64,000 nt of DNA from Angiostrongylus vasorum (Eukaryota > Nematoda > Chromadorea > Rhabditida > Metastrongylidae), in NCBI GenBank assembly GCA_018806985.1, contig JADANN010000105.1:281374-345373 (forward strand), written 5' to 3'. The notes under the pieces were generated by a model. The model was not told the DNA's origin, made no database searches, and saw nothing but the letters and a program-made list of their open reading frames with translations. This document shows positions 46,280 to 58,835 of this stretch, in pieces. The position numbers and the translations under genes are program-made. Position 1 is the first letter of the stretch; each line of letters opens with the position of its first letter.

Positions 46280-47590
46280 CTTGATCCCACTGCAACACAT
46301 TTGACATGGCTAGTAATAAGTGTCAGCTGCAGAATAGCTTTGCAGGAAGATCTACAAAGGTACAAGCAGAAGAAACTACTGAACGCAGCAGAGAAACGAA
46401 GCAGTCTGAAAAAAAATGCCGTCGGGACTTGTGTGATTATAATGTTCCGCTGTCAGCGCTGATGAACGAAGATGAATGGGCATAGCTCCAGGACCAGACA
46501 ATGTCACCGCCGAGCCTCAATTTACATGTACTTCTCGCATATCACATGACAGCCTACCTTCAAAAGGAAAAAATCCCAGAACAGTGGAGGACGTCGCGTA
46601 CGGTCATCCTGCCCAAGAAAGGAGACCGAAGGGATCTTCGTAACTATCGTCCCATATGCTTGTTGAGTGTGCTCTACAAGCTCTTCACGAAGATTATCCT
46701 CTTGCGCATATCAAAGACATTGGATGAGGCGCAACCAGTCGAACAAGCAGGATTTCGGAAAGGATTTTGCTGTATGGATCACATCCAGACCGTGTCCAAT
46801 GTCATAGAAGTTTGTCGGGAATACCACCTGCCTCTAGTAATAACCTTTGTCGACTATGAAAAAGCGTTTGACAGTGTCTAAACGAATGCAATCCTATCAG
46901 CGCTCGTCGACCATGGAGTGGACCCGTCCAACATAAGAACTCTGTGCGACTGTTATCGGAACTGCACTACGAAAATACAGCTTTTCCATCGACCTCTTAC
47001 CATACCCATAGGAAAAGGGGGTTCGACAGAGCGACACAATATCGCCAAAGCTGTTCAGTGCCTCACTGCAGTGGATAATGAAGTTACTCGATTGGGATTA
47101 GAAAGGCATACGTATTGATGGAAAATTCCTATCAAACCTTCGTTTTGCTGACGACATTGTCATCATCTCAAGAAGTACTAGCGAAGCAGAGATGATGATC
47201 AACGAGCTCAATGAAGCGGGGGAAAAAGATCGGACTTCGCATGAATCGAAAGAAGACCCAGTTCATGAAAAACCCATGGTGCGAAGGCGAGAAAATTGAA
47301 TTGGATGGCTCTTTCATTGCAGAGACCACCTCGTTCGTATACCTTGGGCGATCAATGAACATGGAAAACAACATGAAGGAGGAAATAGATAGAAGAAGGA
47401 GAGCAGCTTGGGCCGCATTCGGGCCTCTAAAAGGAGCCACCGATCAACTGAAAGACCCGAAAATCCGCGCTCATGTCATCGATTCTGCGGTCGTCCCTGC
47501 GCTCTGTTATGCTGTAGAGACGTGGGTTGATACTTCAACTACATCAAGAATGCTTCGTACTACTCACAGAGCGATGTCTTCTGAAATATA
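46280..47590 (+). pseudogene. RTE family 2 reverse transcriptase domain
   Basis: RT fingers: EQWRTSRTVILPKKGDRRDL and NYRPICLLSVLYKLFTKIIL. Then EQAGFRKGFCCMDHIQTV and motif A ITFVDYEKAFDSV, followed by a stop. The motif B region (RQGDTISPKLF in the family) is present only out of frame near 47,020. Motif C FADDIVIIS lies at about 47,147. The thumb follows (GLRMNRKKTQFMKN, YLGRSMN). Confidence 0.85.
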
Positions 47591-47594
47591 ATCG

Positions 47595-47985
47595 GCACTC
47601 TCAATATGTAGCCGGAATGCGAAACTGACCTCCGAAATCTGTCATATCTTCGAGATCCAGGAGATTATACATCGATAGCGAAACATAGATGGGCTGGTCA
47701 CATAATGAGAAGAACGGACGACAGATGGACGAAAAGAACAGTAGAGTGGACTCCAAGAGGATGCAAACGTCCTCCAGGTCGACCACCTACACGTTGGGCG
47801 GACGTGTTCGTAAACAAAGTTAATCAGCTGTACCCGCAGCTGCAGTTGTTTTACAGACCACGGCACGACATTTGCACGCGCTACCATGCTCGAACGAGAC
47901 CACCACCATGGACTACGATTGTGAGAGAAAGGAACGAATGGCATATTTGCAGCGGCTTTATCCTTTTGTTCTTATCCTTTATCCA
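47595..47985 (+). pseudogene. RTE family 2 C-terminal region
   Basis: Frame with KHRWAGHIMRRTDDRWTKRT and RPPGRPPTRWADVF, the usual RTE C-terminal signature, then 'gtgagagaaaggaacgaatg' near the end. Confidence 0.75.
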
Positions 47986-47989
47986 GAGT

Positions 47990-48490
47990 ATCCAGGATTT
48001 ATTCCGATAATAAACATTGGTTTCGTTACTATGTTTTTCTTTTATGTTAATGATGGAAGTACTACTCGATTGCCGAGAAGCTGTGTCTTCTTCTGAACTT
48101 TCCTTCTGTTCTCTTTATGTCTTTTGTTTTTTCGTTCTCAGATGTCCTTTTATTTTTTTAAACTTTCTTTTAAACTGTATCCGCTCGGTATTTGCAGTTT
48201 TCGATTATTCGTATTCACTTATACTGAAAATTTCTACCACGTAACGGTGCGAAATTGCTTTAACCATGTTTGCTTGCATTTTATGATTACCCCTGGTTTG
48301 AAGTTGTTATCAATAAAAGATAAAGATCCCATTATTCACATTGATCTGATGCGCATATTATGTATTTACCAGTATAACACTCATACGCAGTCGAATTTTG
48401 TGGGGACCATTGGCTTGAACTCTCCATTCTCTACAATAATCAGTAGATTTTAACCTTTTTGCTTACTGCCGACTCTTTTTGATGGCAGGG
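47990..48490. other. No gene recognised
   Basis: T-rich DNA after the LINE. Open frames here have low-complexity Phe/Leu/Ser composition. Confidence 0.45.
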
Positions 48491-48494
48491 GGAT

Positions 48495-48810
48495 ATTGCG
48501 AAAATATAACTTCAACGAAGCTGAGATATTTGCAAAACTCTGGACCGCAGGTGCCTATGGTGGGAAACGAACGCGCTATTGTCCTTTCCGGGGAGTAACG
48601 CGTTCACCACCACACCATCTACAGAACTAGCTGGGAGACAGAAAAAAGATCGACACAACTAGCTGAGAGACAGGCGAAACGAAGGACCCGCATGGTGTGG
48701 CGGTGAACGCGTTGCTCCCCGGAAAGGACAATAGCGCGTTCGTTCCCCAACATAGGCACCTGCGGTCCAGAGTTTTGCAAATATCTCAGCTTCGTTGAAG
48801 TTATAATCGG
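48495..48810. repeat. Near-perfect palindrome of two R1 SINEs
   Basis: Left arm 48,497-48,630 and right arm 48,672-48,808 are inverted copies: 'ataacttcaacgaagctgag' mirrors 'cagcttcgttgaagttat'. Each holds the tRNA-like head ('ggtgtggcggtgaacgcgtt'). Confidence 0.8.
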
Positions 48811-48839
48811 TAGATTTATTTAGCCAGTACTTCGAGAAA

Positions 48840-49740
48840 ACCTTTGGCTAGGCCTAAGTTTACGTTTTGTGGTACCGGGTGCTTGTTATTTTCTACATTT
48901 CCTTTGTTTAAAATCAATGATTGTTTTCTTAACTACACGAGAATGTGAAGGACGTCTCTGTACCTCTGTGAAGTGGAAAGAACAGTTGCGTCACACTCAG
49001 AAACTACTTATTTGTATTCGTCCTTTGACAACCTTGCACGAGGTTAATATTGCATAATCTGCATCTTCCTTGCCGATGGCTTCGTATTCTCTGTTACTAG
49101 AGCGTCTTAAATGAAAGAACTAATACGAATGCGAGAAAATACGTGAACTGCTAAACGAGTGTTAATCAACATCAAACTGTGAATCTGTACATGCAAATAG
49201 CATAAGGAAGTGTTTGCAGTAATTCTAAGCCAGCTAATAAGGTGTGTGTTAGATGCTGGACTATAGGTCTCTTTGACCTGTAAGATATCTCTGTATGGAG
49301 CCATTCAGTAGCCAGATTACGTCGGTCTTTCCGAAATAGCCAGGAAAACAATTGCAAAGTGTAGATGTTGTGAGGTGCATCAATACTCGTCAGTGTTTCT
49401 GACACTGTTTCTGCTGTAATGAGCTGATTTACTCCTTCGATACACAAGTGTCATATTTGTGCACCTCGATGTGTTTGTTTCATGGGATGGTTGTGTTTTG
49501 CATATCGATTCCGCCTGCAATAGAACTAGTTGGAAGCATGTGGAAAGTACATCAGAGATGTGTTTACTGCAGAAAGGCTTAGTAAGGACAAAGTAATTGT
49601 AGAAGTACCTAAACGAAGGGAGCTAAGAATTGATCTCATTATGGTAACCAAGACCAGTCATGGTAAGCTCGCAACTCGATGTAGGATACGAAAACCTTCC
49701 AACTATTATCATCGTGATGAAAATGACAATATCACCGTTC
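48840..49740. other. Unassigned, one possible exon on each strand
   Basis: A minus-strand open frame at 49,172-49,447 reads GVNQLITAETVSETLTSIDA and LFSWLFRKDRRNLATEWLH. A plus-strand frame at 49,530-49,760 reads KYIRDVFTAERLSKDKVIVE and stops short of R1. Both look protein-like but have no family match or firm splice pairing. Confidence 0.3.
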
Positions 49741-49744
49741 GTGG

Positions 49745-50400
49745 AATACAACTACAATAATGCCGAGGTATTTGCAAAACTCGGACTCCAGGCCAGATTC
49801 AAATCCGTAATTAATTTTTCGGGAAACTCTGTTACTCACTACACCGCTGAGACCCTTGCTTTAGCTTTTGTCCACTGCAACGCGCCTTCCCTTTCTGTCA
49901 GCCAGTTTTTTATCTTAACAGTGGCATCAACAATCACTCGTCAACAGCAACTATCTGGGAAGAACGAATCGGCATTGAACTCAACTGAAGTTAAACCTGT
50001 AATAGAAATCACAATATCTTAACTATTCCTTGCTTCCTATTCTTTTTTTCATTGAATGGTATTGTCTGAAACTGTGCCTCCAACCTCCGACTGACCCTTT
50101 AGTGGACCTCGTGTTATCCACTGAACCAACCGAGGATCGTGCCTTGCCTTTCTTTCAGTCATTTTTTACCCTAACGGTGCTACCAGCAATCATCTATCAC
50201 CGGGGTTGGCCTGCAGAGCGAAATTCGACATCACTGGACCCAATTACACTGCAGCTGGAGCTTAAGGTTTGAGAAATCACCAGCTCAGTGCAGAGCCTGC
50301 AATGTCCAGAAACCTACTGTGGTTGAGCTTGTAGCTGCCTAAAGACACCTCCTGTCCTGAGTTTTGCAAATATCTGAGCATCATTGTGGTCATTCTCTTA
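49745..50400. repeat. Two adjacent R1 SINE copies
   Basis: Unit 1 is about 49,745-50,030 ('acaataatgccgaggtattt' to 'aactgaagttaaacctgtaa'). Unit 2 is about 50,060-50,400, ending 'aaatatctgagcatcattgt'. Both are diverged. The right inverted arm begins 150 bp further on. Confidence 0.65.
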
Positions 50401-50515
50401 TAGCTTTTGTTACCAACTGTAAAACACGGATGTTTTGTTGTGGGTTGTCGGGGAAAATCTCTATTCCGCGCTTAAAAGTGTGAAAAAAATCGTACATTTT
50501 ACTACTATACATATG

Positions 50516-50521
50516 TTTATT
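50516..50521 (-). terminator. Polyadenylation signal of right BAF copy
   Basis: AATAAA on the minus strand, 61 nt after the BAF stop. It lies outside the duplicated arm, so the left copy has no equivalent. Confidence 0.55.
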
Positions 50522-50581
50522 ATATAAATTGCAAAACAAATTACAAAAAGATTACATGAAACAATACAATATAATACAAAT

Positions 50582-51791
50582 TCACAGAAAAGCTGTAGCC
50601 CACTCCTTCAGACAGTTATAGGCCGCACAGGCATCTTCAGCACTCGTACCAGCTGTTTTCTGAAAATCGAATGAAAGTAAGACGAATGAGGATAATGGGA
50701 ACAGGTAATAACAAACAGTTCTTTTGTAGATGAAATAGTTGCGGTACATGAGCAATACCGCTATCATCTGGAATCCAGATGATCTCGAATAACTTGAATG
50801 AGCGTCATTACTTTCTTCGCTTTTATAGGGAGCTAAAGTTGCTCGGGGTTGATTCAGGTCACTAGAAGCACACAAAAAGCACCACAATGTTCATTATGCT
50901 ATCCGCCACTTGTACTTAATGAATAGGCAAGAATTTCCAGGTAAATTTGCTAAGTTCCACCGTGGGTGCTAGAAGTGCTCGTAAGTTCTGCGGGTGAAGA
51001 TGTTGGGCGTATTTGTTGGAGTTGACCCTTAATCGTCAGTGCATATACCACCTCGGCACGGTATTTGAGAGAACCATATTACTTGTCGCTTAGGGTTAGT
51101 AAACGAAATGCGTTTAAAATTTCGAGATCCATAATCTAAGCAATATGAAGCAACATTCTCACTCTAAAACGCTTCAGCTAGACATGTAGGAAGTGACGCT
51201 GAGCGATAGAGCACAAGAAAAGAACAGCTCAAAATATGAAAACCATTTAAAAGGTTATGAAAGTTCCTCGTTTCCAAAAAAAACAACTACAAATATTTCA
51301 ATTCCCAACAGTACTAATCGTAGTTAACCAAAAGTCATTCACATATATATCCATTTGGATTTCCCAGCCACTACTGCTCCTGCTCTTTGGTATGAACAAA
51401 ATGTGCAATAAACCTACACAACAAAGCCTTTTAAATTAACCGTCGAACAAAGTTTTGGTCTTAATAAAGTAAGCAAGTAATGGAGAAGAGAAGGCGAAAA
51501 AAAGTTCAAGCAAAAAAAATGCCCACCATAAGCCATTCGATGAACGACCTCTCCTTTCTGCAAATGAGGAATTGCCCGAATAGAATATACGCCTGAAAAA
51601 AAAACTGATTACAACAGTTTCCGTAAAAGTATTTGCAGTAGAAAACCACTTAGTATTCCAGTATTGACCTTATCGTATCCAAGATCGACGAGGGTCCTAC
51701 ATGGATTGTGCGCGATTCCTGCGATTGCTGAAACTGGCTTGTCACGCATTGGCTCATTCACGAACTCGCGGTGCTTCATAGATGGAGACAT
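50582..51791 (-). CDS. baf-1: Barrier-to-autointegration factor (BAF) paralogue, right copy
   Basis: Exons 51669-51791, 51527-51592 and 50582-50659 on the minus strand encode the same 88 residues as the left copy. I see only a silent change in the last Leu codon (CTG for CTA). Splice sites are intact, a trans-splice-like AG lies 3 nt before the ATG, and unlike the left copy there is an AATAAA 61 nt after the stop. The same HhH changes are present. Given intact coding plus a poly(A) signal, this copy is the better candidate for expression. Confidence 0.85.
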
Positions 51792-52504
51792 CCTCTGCGA
51801 AAATAAGAAATGTTCAGCACTAACAGAAATAAACGATCACTCAGAAATTCTCGAGTTCTAGGCAAAATATCGCACCAAGACGGAATGTCTAACTCAAAAT
51901 TGTTTCAGCATGCTCAAACCTACTTAAAGCATCGTCATATAATCTGGATAGTCAGCTTGAACATTCAGCACGATATAGAGAAAAAACTCACAAAATTTCA
52001 CTTAAGTATGTCATAGCAGAAAAGCTAGTCGCTCTGTATTACCGGGTAGATCGCTATACAATGGCAACAAGCAACTGTGTAACGGAAACGGATATTCATG
52101 AAAGAAGGGAGGACTTAAACAAAGACGCTCAAGTCTCTGGCTGAGGTACATTTAACACAAAAACGTCACTTACTTCTGCATACCACATAATTATAGCTTT
52201 ATATCTCACAAGAAACCTCAAAACCTGTATGTCTCACAATAATGAAGTATGTTATCTTGATTCCAACCGGTAGGGCGAAAAATCACGCCAATCGCCTCAA
52301 TCGTAAAGGAATCCAGGCTTGTTCTAAATCCACATGGACCGCAACCGCCACTGGCAAAGAGCTGTGAACGCTCTAGCATGATTACTTTGGAAATCCATAA
52401 AAGAAAACTCAACGTTTACTATGTCGGTGACAGAAACTGGCAAATCATCACGGCGAAGCCGAACACAATCAACCACACCCCCACCACAGCTCAACAGCTA
52501 ACAC

Positions 52505-52840
52505 ACACTTACTTACTTGGCTATTTGAACGGTACGTCCTCAGTGGTTTTGTAGGCTCCAGCACTTGCCTGGAGTTTCGAGGTCAGCCTGGTCAATGCAC
52601 CCTAGGTCGCCACCACCACAGGCAGTCGCCGACCTTGTGGATCAGACGGAGATTCACCATCATGCGACTGGTTTGATACCAGGACGGTGGTGGAGCCGGT
52701 CTTGGTTTGCTTTTAGCTGGGCTACCTGATGGAAACGCCGGACTCCTTCTCAGTTTGGAAGACCCTGCCGGGGGGAAGGAATCCCCTGCTGTACATCGCA
52801 GTCCGAAATCCCTGTCACGATGAGGCGGTAAACTGTTGGG
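52505..52840 (-). repeat. R2 dispersed repeat (right arm)
   Basis: Mirror of 41,545-41,880. Confidence 0.8.
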
Positions 52841-52880
52841 AGATAATTAATGAACATATGTTCAAAACTACAAATAAGCC

Positions 52881-53918
52881 CTAATCTACCTCGTATATCG
52901 TACCCAACGGATGATTCCCTCGTCGAAGAGTGCCATTAGGCGAACAGGTCAGCACGCCTCGTACAGCTCCCTGAAAATATTTCAAATACATAACTGTGAT
53001 TGCAGTAAAGAAATTAACACATTCGCTGCAACTCTTAAATTTGTGTGCGAAACACGTGGGACTACGTTTATTTTCTCTCCACCTGCACTGTGCATCGAAA
53101 TCAATGCAGCCCAGGAATTCTTCGTGTTGTTCTGGTAGAGACTGGCCTAGTGCTAAAGAAATTGGGAAGCTATACCAGTCTTTCAAGAAATCAACAAGAC
53201 ATTGTTATTCTTAATTCATCATAAAACATGCTAACTAAGCTGGTATTAGGAGCAGCTTGGTGCACCACGAGACGTGCCGCTATGTAAGAACTACAAAATC
53301 CATGTGAATAGTGTATAGTATAAGGTTCGTTGTAGATTGTAGAATAAATGTTTCTGTGAACAGCGTTTTTCACGAAATTAGCACATGACTGCGATAGAAA
53401 GCTTGTAAAACACACTACTGCTTTAAACGCGATCTTTCTGAACGCCTATCCCTTCCAAAACAACTCGCTTTGGTGGTGACTAGTACACACATACGGTAGC
53501 ACTAGACCTCCTACAAGCATGGTTAGCGATTCGTCACTTGGTCACAGCAATAAAATGTCTGAATTTTGAGTTACCCTTACAGATGACCGGACGGCATTGT
53601 CACTGCCTCCAGGAACGTGTGCAGCAAGGCGTGAGCGACGCTGTTCTAAACATGTCCACGTAAACAAAGGTGCACCATAAACTTCGATCAATGTAACAAA
53701 AAAGAAAAACACGTTACCAATTCGCCCTCTATGACTTCTCGAGCCTCGGACACGTTCGGGACTAGGTGGAGGGGGTGTCGAATGGATGGCTGGTGCCCAC
53801 CGATCCTGCTCTCTGAAAAAATGAGCCCATTCATTACGTGTAGAAATCCCATGACACATGCCTTGCTTACCCGATCCTCATTAGGGGAATACAATCTGAT
53901 AGGCTCTGAACGACGCAT
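52881..53918 (-). CDS. Unknown gene X, right copy (intron-containing allele)
   Basis: Exons on the minus strand: from 53,918 (or 53,905) to 53,871; 53,812-53,718; 53,640-53,581; 52,970-52,881. Intron 53,813-53,870 (58 nt) starts GTAAGC and ends TTTTTTCAG, and is the one missing from the left copy. The second exon has five C's where the left copy has four (near 53,773), which shifts the frame relative to the left and would break it. Otherwise it is as described for the left copy. Confidence 0.5.
53813..53870 (-). other. 58-nt spliceosomal intron, absent from left arm
   Basis: Flanks join as GATCGG|AGAGC, precisely the continuous left-arm sequence at 40,565-40,575. Donor GTAAGC, T-rich acceptor tract, AG. 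Confidence 0.8.
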
Positions 53919-54324
53919 AGGTAGTTATTGTAAGTATTGGACAGCAATGGTGAATGTACCGATTTGAACTACGGCCGGTGTGAGAAGCCGCTTCGCAACC
54001 GCGCGCAAGGAATCGGTGACTTGGAGCAGATTAACTCAATCCACTCCAGCATTTAAATGCAAGAGGTCTTTCAAGTTCTCCAAATCTTTCGACATCTTTG
54101 TGTTCCAGATTATCTGCTTTTGTTATAGAGGTGCTGATTTTGCTGGATTTGCTGGATTCAAGTAAACACTAGCAGGAAGTTGTTTCTTTTTGGACCGCAA
54201 CGTTCTCGTTACTTTTTCCTCTGTGAGCTTATTTTCTCCATTTCCCCTTTCGTATTTTTTTTCTTCATTTCCTGGTTACACTTTAGCAAACCCAGGCGCT
54301 TATCATTGGTGAAGGATCCTGACT

Positions 54325-54950
54325 ATACAATCACAGTTTCGCTGAGATATTTTCATAACTCCGTGCCGCAGGTGTCTGCGGTGAGGATTGAACAGGCTAT
54401 TACCCTCGCGGGGGGGCTAACGTGCTTACCACCACACTATGCGGATCATTCATTTCGAATTTCTTTCAGCAGCATCTTAACCTAAGGATGGTATCAGCAA
54501 TCGCCCTTCAACGGGATTGATCTTGAGAGCACAAAGCGACATTGAACCCGGTTAACCTGAGGCTTCCCCCCGAAGGTTTGCCGCCTCATCGTGGCTGGGA
54601 GGTGTTCCTGGGTGTGGGGTTCCGATGTACAGCGGGGGGACTTATCTCTTTGGCGCGAATCCCAAGATGAGAAGGGGTCCGGCGTACTCAACATTAAGGC
54701 TAGCTAGGATTAAACCAATACTAGGATCCACCACCGTCTTGGTATCAAATTTGTCACGTGGGGGCAAATCTCCATCTGATCCACAAGGGCAGCGACTGTA
54801 TGTGGTGGTGATGACCTGTTGCAGAATTTGGCCATGCTGATCTCGGCTCTAGTGAATCCCAATGACTAAACCAGTAAATCTCAGGAAAAAAGTGGAGATT
54901 ATGCTAGGGGCCCGCATAATCAGTGATGACGGGCCATCCAAGTATCCAAG
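54325..54950. repeat. R1 and R2 repeats, adjacent (right arm)
   Basis: Mirrors of 39,895-40,115 (R1, here minus) and 39,490-39,890 (R2, here plus). Confidence 0.8.
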
Positions 54951-56799
54951 TAAGTAATATGAGGCTGGTGTCGAAATCACAATGTTAACTATTCTATTTA
55001 CTGCCTACTACAGTTATTCACAGCACGGTACTATGTGGGAAAATTCTGATTACATTTACGATGATCATATAAATTTCATCTAATTTCACCGTATTTGTCT
55101 AATTTTTGTGTCTGTTTAGGTTTCATTTCTTTTCTGAAATACATCCATTTCAGGACAATTGCGATTCCGTCGACAACTGCACTCAAGCAGCACACATCAT
55201 GTCGACAAGTACAGAACGTCGTGGATCCTGAAACGGCAGGAGCTGAACCCATGTGAAAATCCGAACGCGCCCGTGTACGTGGTCGTAATTCGACGAATCA
55301 AGCTGGAGTGTTCTCTAGGACGATTAAGCTTCATGCTTTCTTCCAAGTTCGGGTAAACTTTAAGAAAATTGGGTAACAAACTTATTGCTAACTTCCAGAA
55401 AACTTAGACAAACACGCACGCCTTGACTGGTACGCCAATCGCAGTCTCTAACGCACCAATCTTTGCAGACAAGTGCTTCGTAATGAGTTTTGGGAGAGGT
55501 AACCCGGTATATATCTATGCTCGCACCTTTCGAAGCTGCCGTTACGCAGCGGCTTACGCAGTCCATAACCTTTAGTGAGTGATTATCTGGAGTAGATATG
55601 ACACGTTGAATTACTCCACAACCTTAATATAAAACGAAGCGCCTTATGGTGAGGAGGATAACTACGCTAAGTGTATTCGAAAACGACTATCCTTAGCCAT
55701 CTGATTTATTCACAGTAATGCTTAACTTTACAAAGGTTCGGACAAAAGAACAACTCAAACAGCGTGAATTTTCCACCGACACTTGCTCACCTAAAATAAT
55801 CAGTTCTAGGTAAGAAATCGCTGGGCTTTTTTTGTGTGCAGCGGTAAGCGATACTTCCCTATGCTTGTAGCAAATGGTGCAGTAGTGACAGCTCTCATAT
55901 GGATTCGTCGTGTGAAACACACCTGCCTGGAACAAAGCACAGTCATAATGTCCAAGACTGTGCTTTGTATAGCTGTTACACAAAAATGATAATCTATGCG
56001 CAATTCGGACCCTTGGTCAGTGGAAAGTTGCAAGCAGTAAACCCCTTCAACTCCCGCAAATCTTCGTAGCGGCTCTTCGCCAGTACCCCACTTCGCCAGC
56101 TCTCTTCCATGCCGGCTACTGAGTTCAACATTGAGGGTTGCTTGTCGATGTTTCCTTTGAAATTTGACCTGTGAAAAGGTTTCAATACGATTTCCTAAGG
56201 TACTTCTTGAATACTGGACCGCCTTCGATTACACATTTTAAGTTATTGGCAGAGAAGAGAACACGACAAAGAAATTTCTCTACTTTGCAGAACGAAAAAA
56301 CTCGGAAAACTCTTGAAATACATAGAAACCATAGGATGGGAAGCTGTTTCAAAAAAGTTCAAAAAATAATGAATTCCGTGGTTATCCCCCCCCCCAAATT
56401 TGCAAGTGAATAAGACGAGTGTGTATACCGAAGAAAACCCGTGGAAAAATGTTCAAAATCATTAGAAACTAGTGAAGTACGCTGGGTTTATATAAAACTG
56501 ACTTGATCGTATTCTTGAAGTATCCGATTTTGAGTGTGAGGAAGACGAGAGTTTCAGATACAGTACTGTACTTTAGCTTTGATATTAGCCATCTGATTTC
56601 GACTATGTGCTTCTTCAGGCAGGCTATTTAATCAAATTGGAAATCAATGAGTTTTTTTGGAAAATAATAAGTGTTGAGATAGGAAACTGCCTTAAAAGTT
56701 GAAAGATATTGTAATTTCCTGAGGTTTTCAATAGCTTTGAAACGAACAGAAATCAGTGCACATTGTAGAAAAAAAACCCACAGAAAAAAAAACTTTTAG

Positions 56800-56969
56800 A
56801 AGCAACAGAAAGAAAATTTGAGCGAGCTACTTCCATTTGTGAACAGCTTCGTTGTATTCCTTACTTGTCACTTGTGTTGAGGTTTGCGACACTGTTCGTG
56901 CTTGCCGTTACTCTGCTTGCCTATTGTGAAACTGTAGGAAGAGTGGATGGACAGCTGTTGATGGGTTAA
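56800..56969 (+). CDS. Possible terminal exon with a membrane segment (right arm)
   Basis: Mirror of 37,471-37,640 with the same acceptor, frame and stop. Confidence 0.35.
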
Positions 56970-57849
56970 TAGCAATGGTATAGGTGAAAACGGTTACGCC
57001 TCTCCTACTTATTGACAACAGGATTCGAATACTGCAAAAGCATTCTGGAAACGCGAAGTAATGGCTGTATGAAAGTGATTATCTTAGAGAAATAGCTGTA
57101 CTGCTGTATGGATAGGTATGGATCTACGTTGTCAACGCTAAAATAGCAAAGCTAGTTCCACATTAACACTTGCCAGAGAAGAGAGAGAGCTTTATAGTGA
57201 AGATTCATCAATGAGACAATAAAACTAACGAAGGGGTTCCGATCAGATAAGTATAATATCGTGGTGAATAATAGACAATCGATTTTGACCATGTTGATTT
57301 AGCAAGACTACACAGTTAAAACAAGAGATAGAGAATGGTTGTCTAGTATAAGACGTTGTAAGATGCAAAATATTCTTATAAAAATAGATCATGCAAAGTT
57401 ATTTGCTCCTTCGGCAAACTTCAGACCAATTCCACGAATTCTACGGAGAAGAAGGTCACAGAAAAACTTCTGAAATCCGTTATGGGATATCCCACTTACC
57501 TTTTATTACTCTTGAGATTCAAATTGTCGACCACTTTGATTAGGTTTTCGTCTCTGTTGCACCATGTTAAGTAAAGTTGGTATGACGAGATACTTTCACA
57601 GCTATTCGCTGATCAGGTTAGGCAGTTGTGCATCTAAGTCTGGTATTCGCGCAATCCTTCTACCATACCACACTTCTCGGCGGTCCTTGGCGGCAAAAGG
57701 ATAAGACATTTTTGAACGAAATGAATTCATCTATAGAGACAATATCTTTGGAAAAAATGAAGATGTTCTTAGCATATAATTCAAAACCCAACAGATAAAT
57801 AGGAGCCAGGTTACTTTATAGAAGTATGAAACGTTCGGCGATTACTATT

Positions 57850-58095
57850 CCCTGTAGGATAAGCTGTGCATTCGATTTCGTTAAACATCGTGAGAGGTAA
57901 CTGAATGCATATAGGACCTGTACAATGACTTGAGGTAGCCAGTCGATGTATCAAGTCAGCACTGCTATCCTCCTAGACATGATCGGTACTAATTTGCCAA
58001 CCACGGAGGAATGGAAAGTTTGGTGAAACCAGGGAGCGTGATCGAACCAACGACCATGTGTATATAGCAGAAAGCCTCTAACCGTTTCACTACAC
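57850..58095 (-). repeat. R3 tRNA-like SINE (right arm)
   Basis: Mirror of 36,345-36,590. Confidence 0.75.
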
Positions 58096-58261
58096 TCGCC
58101 TGGGTTGACGTAGTAGAATGTATAAAACTGCCTTATCAGAGTAATTACGTAAACATTGGCTTAAGGTAACTAATACGAACACGAACGAAAGTTGTCAAAC
58201 CTGAAATTTTGAAACGGATTGCAGACTTGCTAAACATTAGCATCGCCCGAAGTAATCATTA

Positions 58262-58575
58262 GTTCACAATGATGCTAAGATATTCACAGAACTTGGACCC
58301 TGCGCTAGATCGAACCATTATTTCCCTTTTCGGGGCGCGCGCATAATAAACTGCGCGACGGATGCCCTTGCTCTGCATTTCTCTCAGCTAGTTTCCTACC
58401 TAATATTGCTATCAGCAATCACCCGTCAGCGGAATTGACCTGGTGAGCACAAATCGGCATTGAACCCAGTTAAGCTGAGGCTGAAGTCGAAATCACAATG
58501 TTAACCTTTTATTTTCTACCCGTTATAATTTGCGAATATCTCAGCATCGTTGTGGTTGTAATTCACATCATACGT
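58262..58575. repeat. R1 tRNA-like SINE (right arm)
   Basis: Mirror of 35,860-36,175. Confidence 0.65.
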
Positions 58576-58835
58576 TGCCGTGAAAATTTAGAGTAGGCAG
58601 AAGATAAAAAGGTTAACATTGTCATCTTTAGTCGGTGAAAAGAATAGAAATTCCCTTAGTACGAGGTTTCTGCGAAGAAGGCACATTTTTTTCTAATCCA
58701 AAGGTGAATGCAGGACGGTCAATAGGGATATGCGTCAAAATTGCCCTCCCAATGATAATGGTATAACGATAGATCAGTAAATTACCAACACTTTCTTTTA
58801 ATCCTGGCATTGATCGATAGTTCGTTGTTTTTCAT

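Larger units (their letters stand above)
45060..47985 (+). mobile_element. RTE-type LINE, family 2, nearly full length but inactive
   Basis: Order: 5' region (45,060-45,275), endonuclease, RT, C-terminal region. Several frameshifts and stops divide it (near 45,779, 46,125, 46,880, 47,040 and 47,590). It sits in the spacer between the two inverted arms, in the same orientation as the left BAF copy. Confidence 0.85.
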
